Source: Adenanthera pavonina
Taxonomy: Eukaryota; Streptophyta; Magnoliopsida; Fabales; Fabaceae
Direction of reading: 5' to 3'
Assembly: GCA_026686845.1 (NCBI GenBank)
Contig: JAIVEN010000008.1
Location: 15,468,501 to 15,532,500, forward strand
DNA length: 64,000 bases
Within the stretch, counting starts at the first letter, position 1; each line of letters begins with the position of its first letter. The position numbers and the translations under genes are program-made. Below, piece by piece: positions 48,314-61,000 of the stretch. A model generated the notes under the pieces. That model saw only the letters and a program-made list of their open reading frames with translations, was not told the origin of the DNA and searched no databases.

Positions 48314-50540
48314 TGGTTATGAAGCACTTAAGTTAGATTGGCAAAACAGAGCCTTACAATGAAGATTTGCAGTATACATATGCTGATAGACACAACATCT
48401 TTAGAGCTTTGAACTTAATACGTATGCTTTTGAGACAAAAAGACATGAAGAAACCATTGATATGAATGAAGAGATTTTAGAAGATGTTGCCTTTTGTTGT
48501 GGTATTGCAGGAAAACACCTATATACGTCTGTTGACGTTTCTCTTTAGCTGATTTGCAATCAAGCCAAGTTTGTAGGAAAATAGCCAAAACTTCTTTATT
48601 CTTTTCTAGAGGGAACTCAGTGGATGAGATAGACAGCTTGGAGTTGGGTGTGTTGGCATTTCTCTTTTTTTCTTCTTTTATGAATTTTTATAACAACTTG
48701 TTAATGAAGACTTATTTTTAAGCTTAAATATAAGAAACTAAAATAATTTTATGTCATCTTTATTTAATTGAATATTTTTGACCAAATATTTAATTTAATT
48801 AATTATTGAAACTCAATATATTTGTAAATATATTCAGATTTTTTTTAGTAAAATTAAGTTTAATATAAATAAATCAGTGATATTACTATAATTAATATAA
48901 CTAAATATAAAATAGAAATGCAAAACATCATGATTAATATAATTAATATAACTAACATCTCTCTTGTCTTACATCCTTCAAGCATCTATCGGAAACTAAG
49001 AAAGCCATGGTAGACTTCTTATAAAAATAAAAATGGAAACGAATAGAATGGTGTCATACACATAATTTAAGGAACTAGCACCGTTTATACAAAAAATAAG
49101 CAACTAATACAAAATAGAAAACCAAGTGACAAAAAACCAGAAAAAAAGGGCTCCTATTAAAAAGCCCACAACAAAATTAAAACTGAAAGACTAAAATAAA
49201 ATAAAATGAAAATTAACAAAATTTGGCTCATAGCTAATTAAAAGACAATTCTCAATCACATTTAACAAAACTCTTAATGTATTAAATCCATGAAGTATTT
49301 GTGGGAAACAGAAAATCATGACTGACTTCTTATAAAAACAGAACCAAAAAAAAAAAAGAAAAGAATGGTGTCATACACACATAATTTAGAGAACTAGCAC
49401 CATTCACACACAAAATATGAAACTAATGCAAAACAGGAAGCTAAAGGACAATAAGCAATGGATCCTTAAACTAATGGGCTTATATTAAAAGGTCCACAAC
49501 AAAATTAAAACTAGGACTCAAATCAACAAATTTTGGCACATAGCTAGCTAATTGAAAGACAATTCTCTATCCCATGTAAGCAAATTTCATCGGCATGCAT
49601 ACATTTAACTAGATATATAGGCTCTTCTCATGCTCCAATCTTTCGGATATATAGGATCTTCACATGTTCCAAGCTTCTGGATCCATTTCATTGCTCTGGT
49701 CTTGATCTCTTAAATATATAATCAAAACAAACATCTACCTTTAATTAAAAAGGAAAAAACATATACCTTCATTTTTTTAATTTGTGCACATCATCATTTG
49801 ATGGCATAAAAAATTATCAATTATTATATCTATGATAAACTTTTCAGCAATGTCATTATTAATATAAACAATCATATAATCAATGAGAAAACTATCTTCC
49901 ATCTTATTGCGAAGTCTTGCCTTAATAATTTTCATAGTCACACAACTAAAAGAGTGAATACAAGTCATAGTACATAATAATCTATTAATCAAATGATAGA
50001 AATTAGACTTTCTAATCTCTAAAAACGTTTATTATAATTCACCAATAGTAGACACACATTTTGAAAATTTATATATATGGGCACATCAAACTCATAATGT
50101 TACAATTTATATTCCAATTAAATCATTTCTTGATAAAAAAAATATATGAAGATTTTTAGACAAGATTGCAAATATCCTTGGCATTAAATGATTTGAATGT
50201 ATCCTTAGAATATAAAATTGTGTTCAATATAAGAAACACAATTGCTTACTCACTGCTACTATTTAATTCTTTTAACTGATAATATATAATAGTAGTAAAT
50301 ATATCAACAAGATAATAATGCTTAACTGTATTAGAATCTTTGTGTTGGCGAGATTGAATTAAAAATACATAATGTATATATAAGAGAAAGAGTGCGTTGA
50401 GTTTTTAAATGTTTAACATACTTTTAGAGTAAAATATAGATTTTGAAGGGCTAGAAATACATAATACATATGTAATATAAAAATTTAGTAAAACAACATA
50501 CATAATCTAAAATATAAATTAAAAACTTTAGGGGGACCAT
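48314..50540. other. Intergenic AT-rich region with a local duplication
   Basis: 48314-48660 is the 3' flank of NLR 2. About 49000-49290 and 49310-49570 are diverged direct copies (GACTTCTTATAAAAA at 49013 and 49324; GAATGGTGTCATACACA; AACTAGCACC), with a period of about 310 bp. No protein, TE terminus or RNA gene is recognised. Around 50527-50580 the text GGGGGACCATGGCCCAT...GATCCGCCCTTGG resembles a word found at the edge of some plant repeats. Confidence 0.45.
49000..49570. repeat. Diverged tandem duplication, unit about 310 bp
   Basis: The two halves share, in the same order, GACTTCTTATAAAAA, GAATGGTGTCATACACA, a CATAATTTA..GAACTAGCACC stretch, AAAAGGCCC/AAAGCCC-ACAACAAAATTAAAACT and AAAGACAATTCTC. 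The spacing is nearly constant. It is non-coding, and no class is assigned. Confidence 0.7.
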
Positions 50541-51963
50541 GGCCCATAGTGGTCCTCCCATAGATCCGCCCTTGGAGGTAAGGGCAGGATCTGCATTTAT
50601 GAAAGAACTAGGAGGACTAAGACTCTTGTCCTTAGCATTGGATGGACCAACACCCTTTGCCACTTATTTGGCTCTATCATATTCAAGCATATTGAAAGCA
50701 TTTGCGAAGGAAGTAGGGTTAGGTTTGGATAGTTTGATTGGGAAACTAGGTGCAAGGGTCTCAGCAAGCAAATCAAAAGCTTGAACATGCAAGTTTAGCT
50801 TTTCAATTGCTTCAATTATCATATATCCAAGGTTGTCCCGCACAAGATTAATGTGTTTGGTAAGGGCTTGGATTTGAGTGTATATGAGTTGTTCAAGATT
50901 GATTTGGGCTCTTTGTGTTGGTGAAGAGGGTTTGGATTAAGGTGATTCTTCGGTAGGTGTGTGCTTAGAACTTGTTCAATTGACCCTTTACCCTTATCCA
51001 TAACAACTGAAGCTTCACCTTCACCACTAGCATTTGCACTTGCTTCAACTTCTACTTCTTCTTCTTCATTACTTGCTTTTCTTCTGGAGTCCTTCTACTT
51101 CTCATTCTCAAAAACTATCTTCATTCTTTGTAGTGTTTGCTCATTAAATGGCTCATGATGTCTTCCTTTCTTCTTCTCCAAATGATAAATCTTGTTGGCC
51201 TTCAAAATTGCACCATAAGGCAAATTCCCATGACCTCTGTGCTCTTATCATCCTTAATATGATCAAATTTGTAACATTGACTTGCTTCTTGGTTATCATA
51301 AGAACCATAGTCATCATCTCAGTAATAGTCATGTAAGTAAAACTCCCAGACTTGTGAAAGAACATCCTTGAGACCATGTATTGAAGCATTCTCAATTTCA
51401 AGTTCAAGTTTGTGGAGGCAATTCTCTTCCTTGTTGGAATTTTTGTTGTTGTTTCTAGTCAGCCTTTTGAACATAGTACTTCATTTATACTTCACAAATT
51501 CTCCTCTTATCACTGAATCATCATCCTCATATTCTTTGAGATACTCTATGAAATTTGTGTCAATTTTGGAAGTTCCTTCTTATGGCAATCCAAGCATTTT
51601 AGCTAAGTTTTTCTCAATAAACCAAACTATTCTTTTTCTTAGTCTTACTTCATATCTTTCTCTATTTTCATCATATCTTAATAAAGTGTACCATACTTGA
51701 ATTACCTTATCAACATATTCCTTAGATAGTTCTAATAGATCCTTATAAGACTTTACAAAATCCATTACTTCGAATTTGTAATGGGTCAAGAAATTCCCAA
51801 AACTAACATAGTGACAAGGTATTACCTTCCTTTTACTGTAATCTTCATCATACTTTCCCTTTATAGCAGTATCATTCCAGAAAGGTCTAGTAGCAAGGGA
51901 AGGCTCATGGGAATCTTTTAAAATAAATTCTGATAGTTGAATAGATCCACCCTTACTTTGCAT
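50541..51963 (-). pseudogene. ORF2 (envelope-position) of the older Sirevirus
   Basis: The frame at 51963-51580 is open for 127 codons. Its KVIPCHYVSF, YKDLLELSKEY and VIQVWYTLLRYDE segments align with ORF2 of the first element, and it continues beyond the point where that one leaves the window (RKRIVWFIEKNLAKMLGLP). From 51579 down to about 50600 the same region is open only in short pieces separated by stops and shifts, with charged Glu/Lys-rich stretches and a Ser/Pro-rich tail. It is not an obvious glycoprotein, and no membrane segment is visible. The lower edge is approximate. Confidence 0.58.
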
Positions 51964-52890
51964 TTTTTGAGTTCTTTAGCATTTGGCCAACCCCTCTTTA
52001 CTTATTTCTTCTTGTTTTGAAGTTTGTTAAGGAGAATTTTTTGTGTATTATGATCAAACATTTCTCTTGGGTCTTTCTTCAGTTTTCTAAACTTCTTTGG
52101 CCATTTGATCTGTAGTCACACTCCAAAACTTGTTGAAAAAGGTTGGATTAAGGTTTTGAGACAAAGGAAGGAGGTTTCTCTGAGAGAAATTCAATTTGGA
52201 TTTTGCAACGGTCAAGGAAACTAAAGGGTTTTCAAGAAAAGAAGGCTATGTTTTTGTCAAGTGCCTTAGTGTTTAGCCTTGATATATATATAGCCAAAGG
52301 GAGATTGTTGACTAACTATCTAGCTTTGTCGACAATCTCCCTAAAGAATAAGTAGACCCAAGCATATATACGTTGGTGACCTTTGTCAACAATAGGGCAC
52401 TCAACTCAAATGCATGGAAAGCAACCAAATCAATCAAACACTCAATTTTATGCTAAGCTTAGAGCTTTGTCTACTAACCTGCCATAACAAAGAACACTCA
52501 TTCTTTATAATGTATGCTTAGTCAACAAACCTTGTAACCTTAGTAGGAAATTGTGTAACACAACAAGCAAAACACAAGAAAAACCACCAGGATAGTCTAC
52601 TAAGCTCTTTGGGTTAGTGCACCAAGCATCTATAACACATGTAAAACTTACAAAACTTGATTGGTTTGTCCATTATCCTTAGTTCTTTGTGCCACAAAGT
52701 TATCCTTTGCATCAGATACTCCATTAAATCAATCATATTATTAGTGTAAACACATGGAGTTCCTACAAAACAAAATCTAAAGATTCTCTTATGCTTAAGT
52801 CAAACACAAATTCTTATGATTTAAGCAAAATAAGAAAAAAAACATAAGAAATCATTGAATAAACATTCTAAAGAAAAGGGTAGGATTTCC
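51964..52890 (-). repeat. pol-ORF2 spacer of the older Sirevirus with TTAGTCAACAAAC-type words
   Basis: No ORF. Words such as TTAGTCAACAAACCTT (52518), TTTGTCAACAAT (52384), TTTGTCGACAAT (52325), TTTGTCTACTAACC (52472) and TAGTCTACTAAGC (52593) recur. One pair forms a 15-bp inverted repeat (52298-52312 and 52328-52342). The same words recur in the LTR-like region at 60100-60920. Confidence 0.6.
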
Positions 52891-55539
52891 TTACAATTCA
52901 TTAGGTTTTATCATTCCCAACTCTCTTATGATAAAACTGAATCTATCTTCAATTAAAGGCTTAATGAAGATGTCAGCAAGTTGATATTTAGTTGAGACAT
53001 ACTCATGTGAAATATCCTTATTATGCATGTGATTTCCAATGAAGTGATATCTGATTTTGATGTGATTTGTCCTTAAGTGTATCACTAAATTCTTTGTGAT
53101 GGTGATGGCACTAGATTTGTCATACTTGATTGAATTTTCATCAAGCATCACTCAAAGATCTTTTAGTTGTTGCTTCATCTATAAGATTTGTGCACAACAG
53201 CTATCAGCAATAACATACTCAACTTTAACAATGGATAGAGCAACACTATTTTACTTTTTACTTAACCAAGACACAAGAGCTCCACCGAAGAATTGACATA
53301 TTCTACTTATACTCTTTTTATCAGTCTTTGAACCAACAACATCAGCATCAATGCATCCAACTAGCTTTTCAAGATTGCCTTCAGGATACCACAATCCCAT
53401 TTTTGAAGTCCCACTAAGTATCTGAAGATTCTCTTCACAGCTACAGCATGAGACTCTTTTAGACATGATTGAAATCTAGTACATATGTAGACACTAAACA
53501 TGATGTCAGGTTTGCTAGCTGTTAGGTACATGAGAGAGCTTATCATTCCTCAATACTTTGCGATATCAAAGGGCTTTCTCTCATCCATATCTAGCTTGGA
53601 TGAAGTGCTCATTGGGTTGCCAATTGACTTGACATTCTCCAATCCAAACTTTTAGAAATTTTTTCATATATTTGGATTGACTTAAGAAAATGTCCTAATC
53701 TCTTTGCTTGATTTGCATTTCCAGGAAAAAGTTGAGCTCACCTATCATAGATATCTCAAACTGACCCCATATCATCTTAGCAAATTCCTTGCACAAACTT
53801 TCATTAGTAGCATCAAATATAATATCATTAACATAGATCTCCACAATAAGTAGATCTTTATTGTTAGTTTTAGTGAAGAGTGTAGTATCAACTTTACCTC
53901 TATAAAACCTTTATTAGTTAAGAAATTGTTTAGTCTTTCATACTATGTTCTTGGTGCTTGTTTTAGTCCCTAAAAAACTTTCTTGAGCTTATAGACATAA
54001 TTTGGCATAGTTGAATCCTCATAATCTGGACGTTAGTCAATAAAAATAGGATGGTCAACAAAAATCTATTCTATGATATAACTACTAAGAAAAGAACATT
54101 TTATATCCATTTGATATAATTTAAAGTCTTTTATGTAGGCAAAGGCTAGAAGCATTCTGATGACTTCCAATCTTGCAATTGGAATAAAAGTTTCCTTATA
54201 GTCAATATATTCTTCTTAATTATATTGCTTGTGTTACATCTTACATTTCTCTATTTTTCCCATGAATATAGGTTAACTTTATCTAAAAACTTTGACCTTA
54301 GAGGACTTGAACCCAACTTGAACTTAAAGTTGTACAACTATTCTCATGCTGCCTTTGCCCACTTGTGCAGGGATTTTCAAAAATTCATAACTAATTCATC
54401 AAAAATTGTTTTATAGTGGTTCAAGTCTCTTAAAATAGCTTACATTTTGAACTTCATGGAAAAAAAAATTAGAAACTAGACTTCTCTTGTTTGAAATAGT
54501 ACAGTTTATTTTAACAAGTTTACTATTAAAAATTCATTTTAGTAAATTGTTTAGTTTCACTTCCTTAATTTTGATAAGTCATGTCTCCTTGCATACAAAG
54601 CCAAAACATTCAAACTTTATATCATAAGAAGGTTTTTCTATCTAGTTTCAAAACATATAAACTTTTCATGGTGATATTATTGCTATTGGACCAGTGATTT
54701 ATTCAAAGCACTAGTATACCATATTGCTTCTAAATTGCACCATTTTGCAAAAACTTCCATTTCTATCATTGTATAAATTCAATATATAATCAATCAGTAC
54801 CAAATTGGAGCTAACACATAAAGGTATATGGAAACATAGCCTACTAAATTGTTTGGGCAACTGTGTGAATTTATGCATGCTCTTAAACATTACATCTGAC
54901 AAAAACTATTTCTTAGCAAAACCTTTTCAATAAAACAGTTTCTAAACAATCCTTCCTCCATCATTCTTCCTGGTTCACATACTTGTTCTTAGGAAAACTT
55001 GTTCCTAGCATTTGGGGAACTTAGGAGGTGAGATTGAGTATCTCAATAGTAACTTTGTATACACATTCATATCATTACATCAACTTTGAAAACATTTCAT
55101 AATCTTTGCAAAACAATCACATAAAATCCATGTTGCTTTTCAAAATATTGGCATAACTTCATCATAACATAACTAGTATCCATGTTAACAATTAAAACAT
55201 ACTAATCATTCATAAAACATATATCATTCAATATGGAAATTTTGCAATAATATAAGAGTAATACAAGTCACTACCTCAAAGCTTTAACCTTTCTTTAATC
55301 TTTGCCTTAATCTACACTCCCTTGCCTAACTTAGCCTTGTATCGTTACTTCAATTATCTCCTTTTTCTTCAAGCCTTCCCTTCCTTCTTTTTCGTCTTCC
55401 TTTTCAATCTTTCCTTCTCTTATTTTTTTCCTTCTTTCTTTCTTTCTCTATTCTTCCCTCCCTCTCTCAGCCATTCTTCTCTCTCTCTCACTGTCTTCCT
55501 TATGCTAATTTGGTGCATGAAGGGAGGGATGGGAGTGCC

Positions 55540-55546
55540 TTATATA
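55540..55546 (-). promoter_or_regulatory. Probable TATA box of the left LTR in the pair
   Basis: The minus strand reads TATATAA within GCCTATATAAGGCA. It is conserved at 57535-57541 in the partner LTR, with a GA-rich leader downstream. Confidence 0.55.
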
Positions 55547-57534
55547 GGCTCCTCAAGACTTGGCCACCAAGTTGTCCCAACTTACCTCCCAAGCTATTCT
55601 TCTTGCCTTGCAAGTTCCTCTCCTTCTTGCCCAAGTTTCATGACATCATCCTTATGGTATCATCCTTGTGACATCATATTTATGATATTATCATAACTAA
55701 TTATGACATCATAAATGGCACACTAAAATTCCTTTTTTGCCCCTTCAATTTTGGCCATGAGAGAGACTAGAAAAAGACACATCTTCTTTCTTAAAACATC
55801 CCTTAGACATGTCTAGAAAGAATTAGAGAGAAAAATTGTCTTTTGAACCAAAATACCTTTACATTAACTTTATACATGCTTTCCTTTTGATTTTACATTC
55901 CGTAGTTTTTTGCATTTTGGCATCTTAACATTTTTCCTAATTTATTTCGAAATTATCTTTTAATTAGCATAAAAATTTTGAAATTAATTTCATTCAAGGA
56001 CCAAACTTGCATTTTATTCCTATCAAGGTTTCAACATATTTCCTTCTATGGACCTTAAGGAAACTTAATTCCAATTAAGGACTAAATCTCTTCTTTGGCC
56101 TATACATCTCTATGCATCATAATCTAAGCATAAAATTCGAGATGTTGGACTTATACCATAAATATAGGTTTAACCTTCTGTTTTATACCATAAATGTCAC
56201 ATCTTACATTTATCTATCTTTCCCTGAATGTAAGTTTAACTTTATCTAAAAACTTTGACCTTAGAGGACTTGAACCCAACTTAGACTTAAAACTACACAA
56301 TTATTCTCATGCTACCTTTGGCCACTTGTGTAGCAATTTTTGAAAATTTATAACTAATTCCTCAAAAATTATTTTACAGTGATTTAAGTCTCTAAAAATA
56401 ACTTACATTATGAACTTCATGGAAAAAAAAAATAAGAAACTAGACTTCCTTCATGTGAAACATTACAGTTTATTTTAATAGGTTTACTATTCAAAATTCA
56501 TTTCCGTAAACTATCTAGTTTCACATCCTTAATTTTGATGTGTCATTTCTCCTTATATACAGAGCCCAAACATTCAAAATTTATATCATGAGAAAGTTCT
56601 GTCTATCTAGTTTCAAAACATATAAACTTTTCATAGTGATGCTACTGCTATTGAACCAAGTATTTGTTCAAAGCACTAGTATACTAGATTACTTCTAAAT
56701 TGCACCATTTTGCAAAAACTTCCATTTCTATCATTGTATAAATTCAATATATAATCAATCAACACCAAATAGGAGCTAACACATAAAGGTACATAGAAAC
56801 ATAGCCCACTAAATTGTTTGGGCAATTGTATGAATTTATACATGGCCTTAAACATTACATAAAAAAAAAAACTGTTTCTTAGCAAAACATTTTCACTAAA
56901 ACAATTTCTAAACAGTCCTTCCTCTGCCATTCTTCCTGGTTCGCATACTTGCTCCTAGGAAAACTTGTTCCTTGCATTTGGGGAACTTAGGGCGTGAGAT
57001 TGGGCACCTTAGTAGCAACTTTGTACATACATTCATATCATTACATCAACTTTGAAAACTTTGAAAATATTCCATAATCTTTGCAAAACAGTCACATAAA
57101 ATCCATGTTGCTTTTCAAAATATTGGCATAGCTTCATCATAACATAACTAGGATATCTATGTAAATATTCAAAACATGCCAATCATTCATAAAACATATA
57201 TCATTCAATATGAAAATTTTGCAATAACATAAGAGTAGTATAAATCACTACCTCAGAATTGTAAACTTTCTTTAATCTTTGCCTTAATCTACACTCCCTT
57301 GCTTTGCTTAGCCTTGAATCCTTCCTTCAATTCCCTCATTTTCCTTTAGCTTTCCCTTCGTTCTTTTTCCTCTTCCTTTTCCTTCTTTCATTCTCTTCTT
57401 TTTTTCTTCATTTATTTCTCTCTTTTCTTTTTCTTTCTTCTCTCTTCCTCCCTACCTCTCTCACGCCATTCTTCTCTCTCTCTCACTCTCTTCCTGATGC
57501 CAATTTGGTGAATGAAAGGGGGGATGGGAGTGCC

Positions 57535-57541
57535 TTATATA
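57535..57541 (-). promoter_or_regulatory. Probable TATA box of the right LTR in the pair
   Basis: Same TATATAA and context as 55540-55546, which is the reason for calling it. Confidence 0.55.
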
Positions 57542-59885
57542 GGCTTCCAATGACCTGTCCACCAATTTGTCCCAACTTGCCTCCCAAGCTATTCTTCTTG
57601 CCTTGTAAGTTCCTCTCCTTCTTACGCAAGTTTCATGACATCATCTCTATGACATCATCCTCATGGCATCATATTTATGACACAATCATGTCTAATAATG
57701 ACATCATAAATGGTACACTAGAGTTCCATTTTTGCCCCTTCAATTTTGGCCAAGAGAGACCAGAGCGAGACACATCTTCTTTCTTAAAACATCCTTTAGG
57801 CATGTCTAGAGAGAATTAGAGAGAAAAATTTTCCTTTGAACCAAAATGCCTTTACATTAACCTTACACATGCTTTTCTTTCAATTTCACATTCCGTAGGT
57901 TTTTGCATTTTGGCATCTCAACATTTTCCTATATTAATTTCAAAATTATCTTTTAATTGGCATAAAAATTTTGAAAATTAATTTCATTCGAGGACCACAC
58001 TTGCATTTTATTCCTATTAAGGTCCCAACATATTTCCTTTTATGGACCTTAAGAAAACTTAATTCCAATTAATGACTTAATCTCTTCTTTGCCCTAGACA
58101 TCCCTATGCATAGTAATCTAAGCATAAAATTCAAGATATTACACCTTGGCAATAAACGTTGCTTTGTTTCTCACAATAATTCAAGATATTCATTTTGTGC
58201 CAATGATTGGTCTATCAATTGACTTATGTACCAAATCTCAAACTTGGTTCCTCTCGAATTGATTGAGCTTCTCTTACATTGCCATTATCGAAAAATCATC
58301 TTTAAGTGAATCTTTTATATATTATGTTCAATTTGAGATATGAATGCATAATGATTAATCTAATCTCTTAGTTAATTTCTTGTCTTACAGGATCAGGAAC
58401 TTCATTAATCACTTAGTTAATAGGATGACTCCCTTACTATCTCCAAACTCTAGGTAGTTCTTGATCAACTTTCTTATTATCTTTCTCTAGAACATTTTCC
58501 TCTATTTGCATAAAATCCAATGTTTTTTATGGGTTTTTTTACTCAGTTTCAGTTTGTTCATTTTGATTATTTGTTCATTTTCATTGTCATTATCTTGAAA
58601 GGGGTTCAGATAAAGTTTCAATTTCAACAAACACTACATGACAAATCTTTCTATTAACTAGGTTCTCTTATTGAACACCCTATATTCTTTAGTCCTATTA
58701 GAATATAGCTAAAAGATATACCTTCATCTAAATTGAAATCAAATTTTTCCAAGTTTTCCTTATCATTATTATGGATGTAGCACTTACAGCTAAAGATATG
58801 AAGGTGGGACAGATTTGGCTTCTTTCCTTTGTACAGCTCATATAGAGTCTTGTTAAGGAGAGGTTTTAAATATGCCCTATTCATGATGTAGCATGCAGTA
58901 CTCACAGTATCTGCCCAAAAGTACTTTGGAAATTTATTCTCATTCAACATTACTTTTACCATTTCATTTAAGGTTTGATTTTTTTCTCTCAACTCCATTT
59001 TCCTATGAGTTCTTGGTGCTAAAAAATTGTAATCTATTCAGTTTTCCTTACCAAACTCCAAGAAGCTTTCATTCTCAAATTCGCCTTCATGATCTAACCT
59101 GATAACTACAATAGAAACACCTTTCTCATTTTGCACTTTCTTAGCTAGAATGACAAATACAACAAACATCTCATCTTTAGATGTAAGAAATATATTCTAT
59201 GTAAACCTTGATTAATTATCAACTACTACAAGCACATATAATTTCAATAATAACTCTTAACATGAGTTACCACCCCTTTCAACTCTAATGATGACTTTCT
59301 TGTCACTTTTTTCTAATCACTGGCATTTCTTAAAGTTGAAGAGCACCCAATTTCCTTTGTCACAAGCTTGGCTAACACTTAACAAGTTGTGATTCAGGCC
59401 AATGATAAACAAAACATCTTCTATTGAAGTTTCAAGATTCTTCCCCATTATATCAATGCCAACTATCTTTCCTTTTTTATCTCCCCTAAAAGTAACAGAA
59501 CCTTCATTCTTGTCTCTAAGCATAATGAACTTTTCTTTATCACTATTCATAGGCCCAAAGTAAGTACTATCCATGTACCATTAGTTCTTTTTCTTTGCTT
59601 TGAGGCAAACCTACAAGACAAAGGATCAAGTCTTAGTTTTAAGTACACATACTTTCTTAGGTCCTTTTCTTTTGGTACCATCTCCCTTTAGTACTAAAAT
59701 ACCTTTGGGAACCTACTTCATCTAATTTCCAATTCGTTTCTTCTTGCAAAAACAATAATTAGAATTGTAACCCTTCTTATTACAGAAGTTGCAAGTTGAA
59801 AAGGGGCTGTTAGATAAAACTCAATGAACAAAGTGATTCATGTAGTACTTTTCTCTACTTTTAAGCTTTTTTTTGTTTTCGAGAT

Positions 59886-61000
59886 AGATTTATCATTGCT
59901 TAGGTCGTAGCTTACTTTCTCACTCTAAAAAGAGGTAGGTAAGGCTTTAATGAGATTGAGAGTGAATCTTTAATGATTCAACAGTAATATAGCTTAATAA
60001 TACTTAATATACTTATCAACCATCTTAAATGTGGTCCTATATATAGATTTCAGGCAAATCTAACTACTAGAGATGAGAACTAATTGTTACTAAGTGAGGT
60101 ATAACGTAACCTATTGCATTTAATGTATTGTTAGAGGTTAGTCGACAAAGCATGCAGGATAGCCAACAAACTTTAACTACTCATTAGAGACATCTCTTAA
60201 TATTGGACCAGATTTGTCAACAAATCCTAGGAGGTTAGTTGACAATCGAGCTTCCCATAATGTTGGAGTAACAATTGTTCAACTAGGATTTTATTAAAAT
60301 TAGCAAGGTTTGTTGACAAAGCTTACATGACTTAAGTTACCCAGAAACTTTGCTTCGAAGATAGAAGACAAACCTAGCCGGCATGTTACACTTTTGTCCA
60401 CAAAGCTTCAAGGCCTAACACTTCGTTTTCTAAGAAACAAGGTTAGTCAACAAACTTCAAGGCTTAGTTGATAAAGCTATCAACCCAGAAAATATATTGC
60501 TCTCAAGTTGGTTAAATTAGTAGACAAACCTCATATGTTAGTCAACTATTATGTCTTGACAAAGAGCTAACATTTTCTTAAATGTAACTTTTCTTTCTAA
60601 CATATCACCCTTTGTCCACAAAGCTCTTTCCCATAGGAAAAAACTTCAATGAATATAGGAGGTTAGTTAACAAACCTAAAAGCTTAGTCCACTAAACTCA
60701 ACTTTGACCAAAAAAAGACATTTTGAAAACATTGAACAAGTCTCTCAAATATATAAAAAACTTATCTAAGAGCAGTGACAAGTAAAACTAAGTAAGTTTA
60801 AAGCATTATCTACCACTTTATCCTATCAAACATCAAAATTACAACACAATAAAAATAATCTTCATGATAGGGCTCTTTTCTCTACTTGGTCAACAAGCTT
60901 TTCTTCATAAGGAACTACGAGAATATAATCTTTGTGCTTTAGGTGTTTTGTAACATCATCAATACCATTATTTGTCTTACAACCAAGAAGGAGGAACAAT
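59886..61000 (-). mobile_element. LTR-like region of the older Sirevirus with motif array
   Basis: It follows the gag fragment in the 5' LTR position. Around 60040-60130 it parallels the first element's LTR: a TATATATAGATTT box, a CTAGAGA stretch and CATTTAATGTATTG. From about 60130 to 60920 the words TTAGTCGACAAAGC, TTAGTTGACAAT, TTTGTTGACAAAGCTT, TTAGTCAACAAACTT, TTTGTCCACAAAGC and TTAGTTAACAAACC recur, both strands represented. The termini are not sharp. The outer end is placed near 61000 by weak similarity to the LTR start of the first element. Confidence 0.55.

Larger units (their letters stand above)
54232..58143 (-). mobile_element. Two LTRs back to back, almost no internal region, inserted in RT
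   Basis: Two collinear copies, 54232-56149 and 56195-58143, are separated by only 45 bp. The outer ends are TGTTACATCTTAC and CAAGATATTACA, and the flanks are GCTTG (54227-54231) and CCTTG (58144-58148), a 5-bp duplication with one mismatch. Removing it restores the order of the RT remnant. Each copy has a pyrimidine-rich tract and a GCCTATATAAGGCA box (55540-55546 and 57535-57541 on the minus strand), so transcription is probably minus. The 45-bp internal piece contains a repeated TTATACCATAAAT and no recognisable primer site. No coding region exists, so it is an extreme internal deletion or a minimal LARD/TRIM-like element. Confidence 0.82.
52891..59885 (-). pseudogene. pol: gag-pol remnant of the older Sirevirus
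   Basis: Minus-strand order: a C-terminal gag zinc knuckle with CNFCNKKGYNSNYC (about 59820-59750; the knuckle His has become Tyr); protease-like segment from 59574 (MDSTYFGPM then SDKEKFIMLRDK); integrase pieces near 59100-58654 ([28 protein letters not shown]); RT start near 58260; a 3.9-kb insertion; RT (the catalytic box reads YVND at 53835-53824, Asp to Asn); RNase H pieces 53546-53250; and the end SSAITITKN...GMIKPNEL (53151-52891). The GAG-pre-integrase region is deleted. Stops and shifts are frequent throughout. Confidence 0.85.
50541..61000 (-). mobile_element. Older, highly decayed Sirevirus copy
   Basis: Read on the minus strand: LTR-like region (61000-59886), a gag fragment, protease, a partial integrase, RT (interrupted by the insertion 54232-58143), RNase H ending GMIKPNEL, a spacer, and ORF2 from 51963 downward. 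Protein identity to the first element is clear but the DNA has diverged widely. Most of gag, the GAG-pre-integrase region and any left-hand LTR are missing. It is much older than the element at 1-8362, and from a different subfamily judging by its LTR motif. Confidence 0.8.

Noticed and set aside
50539..50784. An 81-codon plus-strand frame (MAHSGPPIDPPLEV...).
   Set aside because: It overlaps the decayed minus-strand ORF2 tail and repeat-like sequence, and no plant family was recognised.
55322..57819. Phe/Ser/Leu-rich plus-strand frames in the LTR pair.
   Set aside because: They translate the pyrimidine-rich tract of each LTR and are not conserved as proteins.
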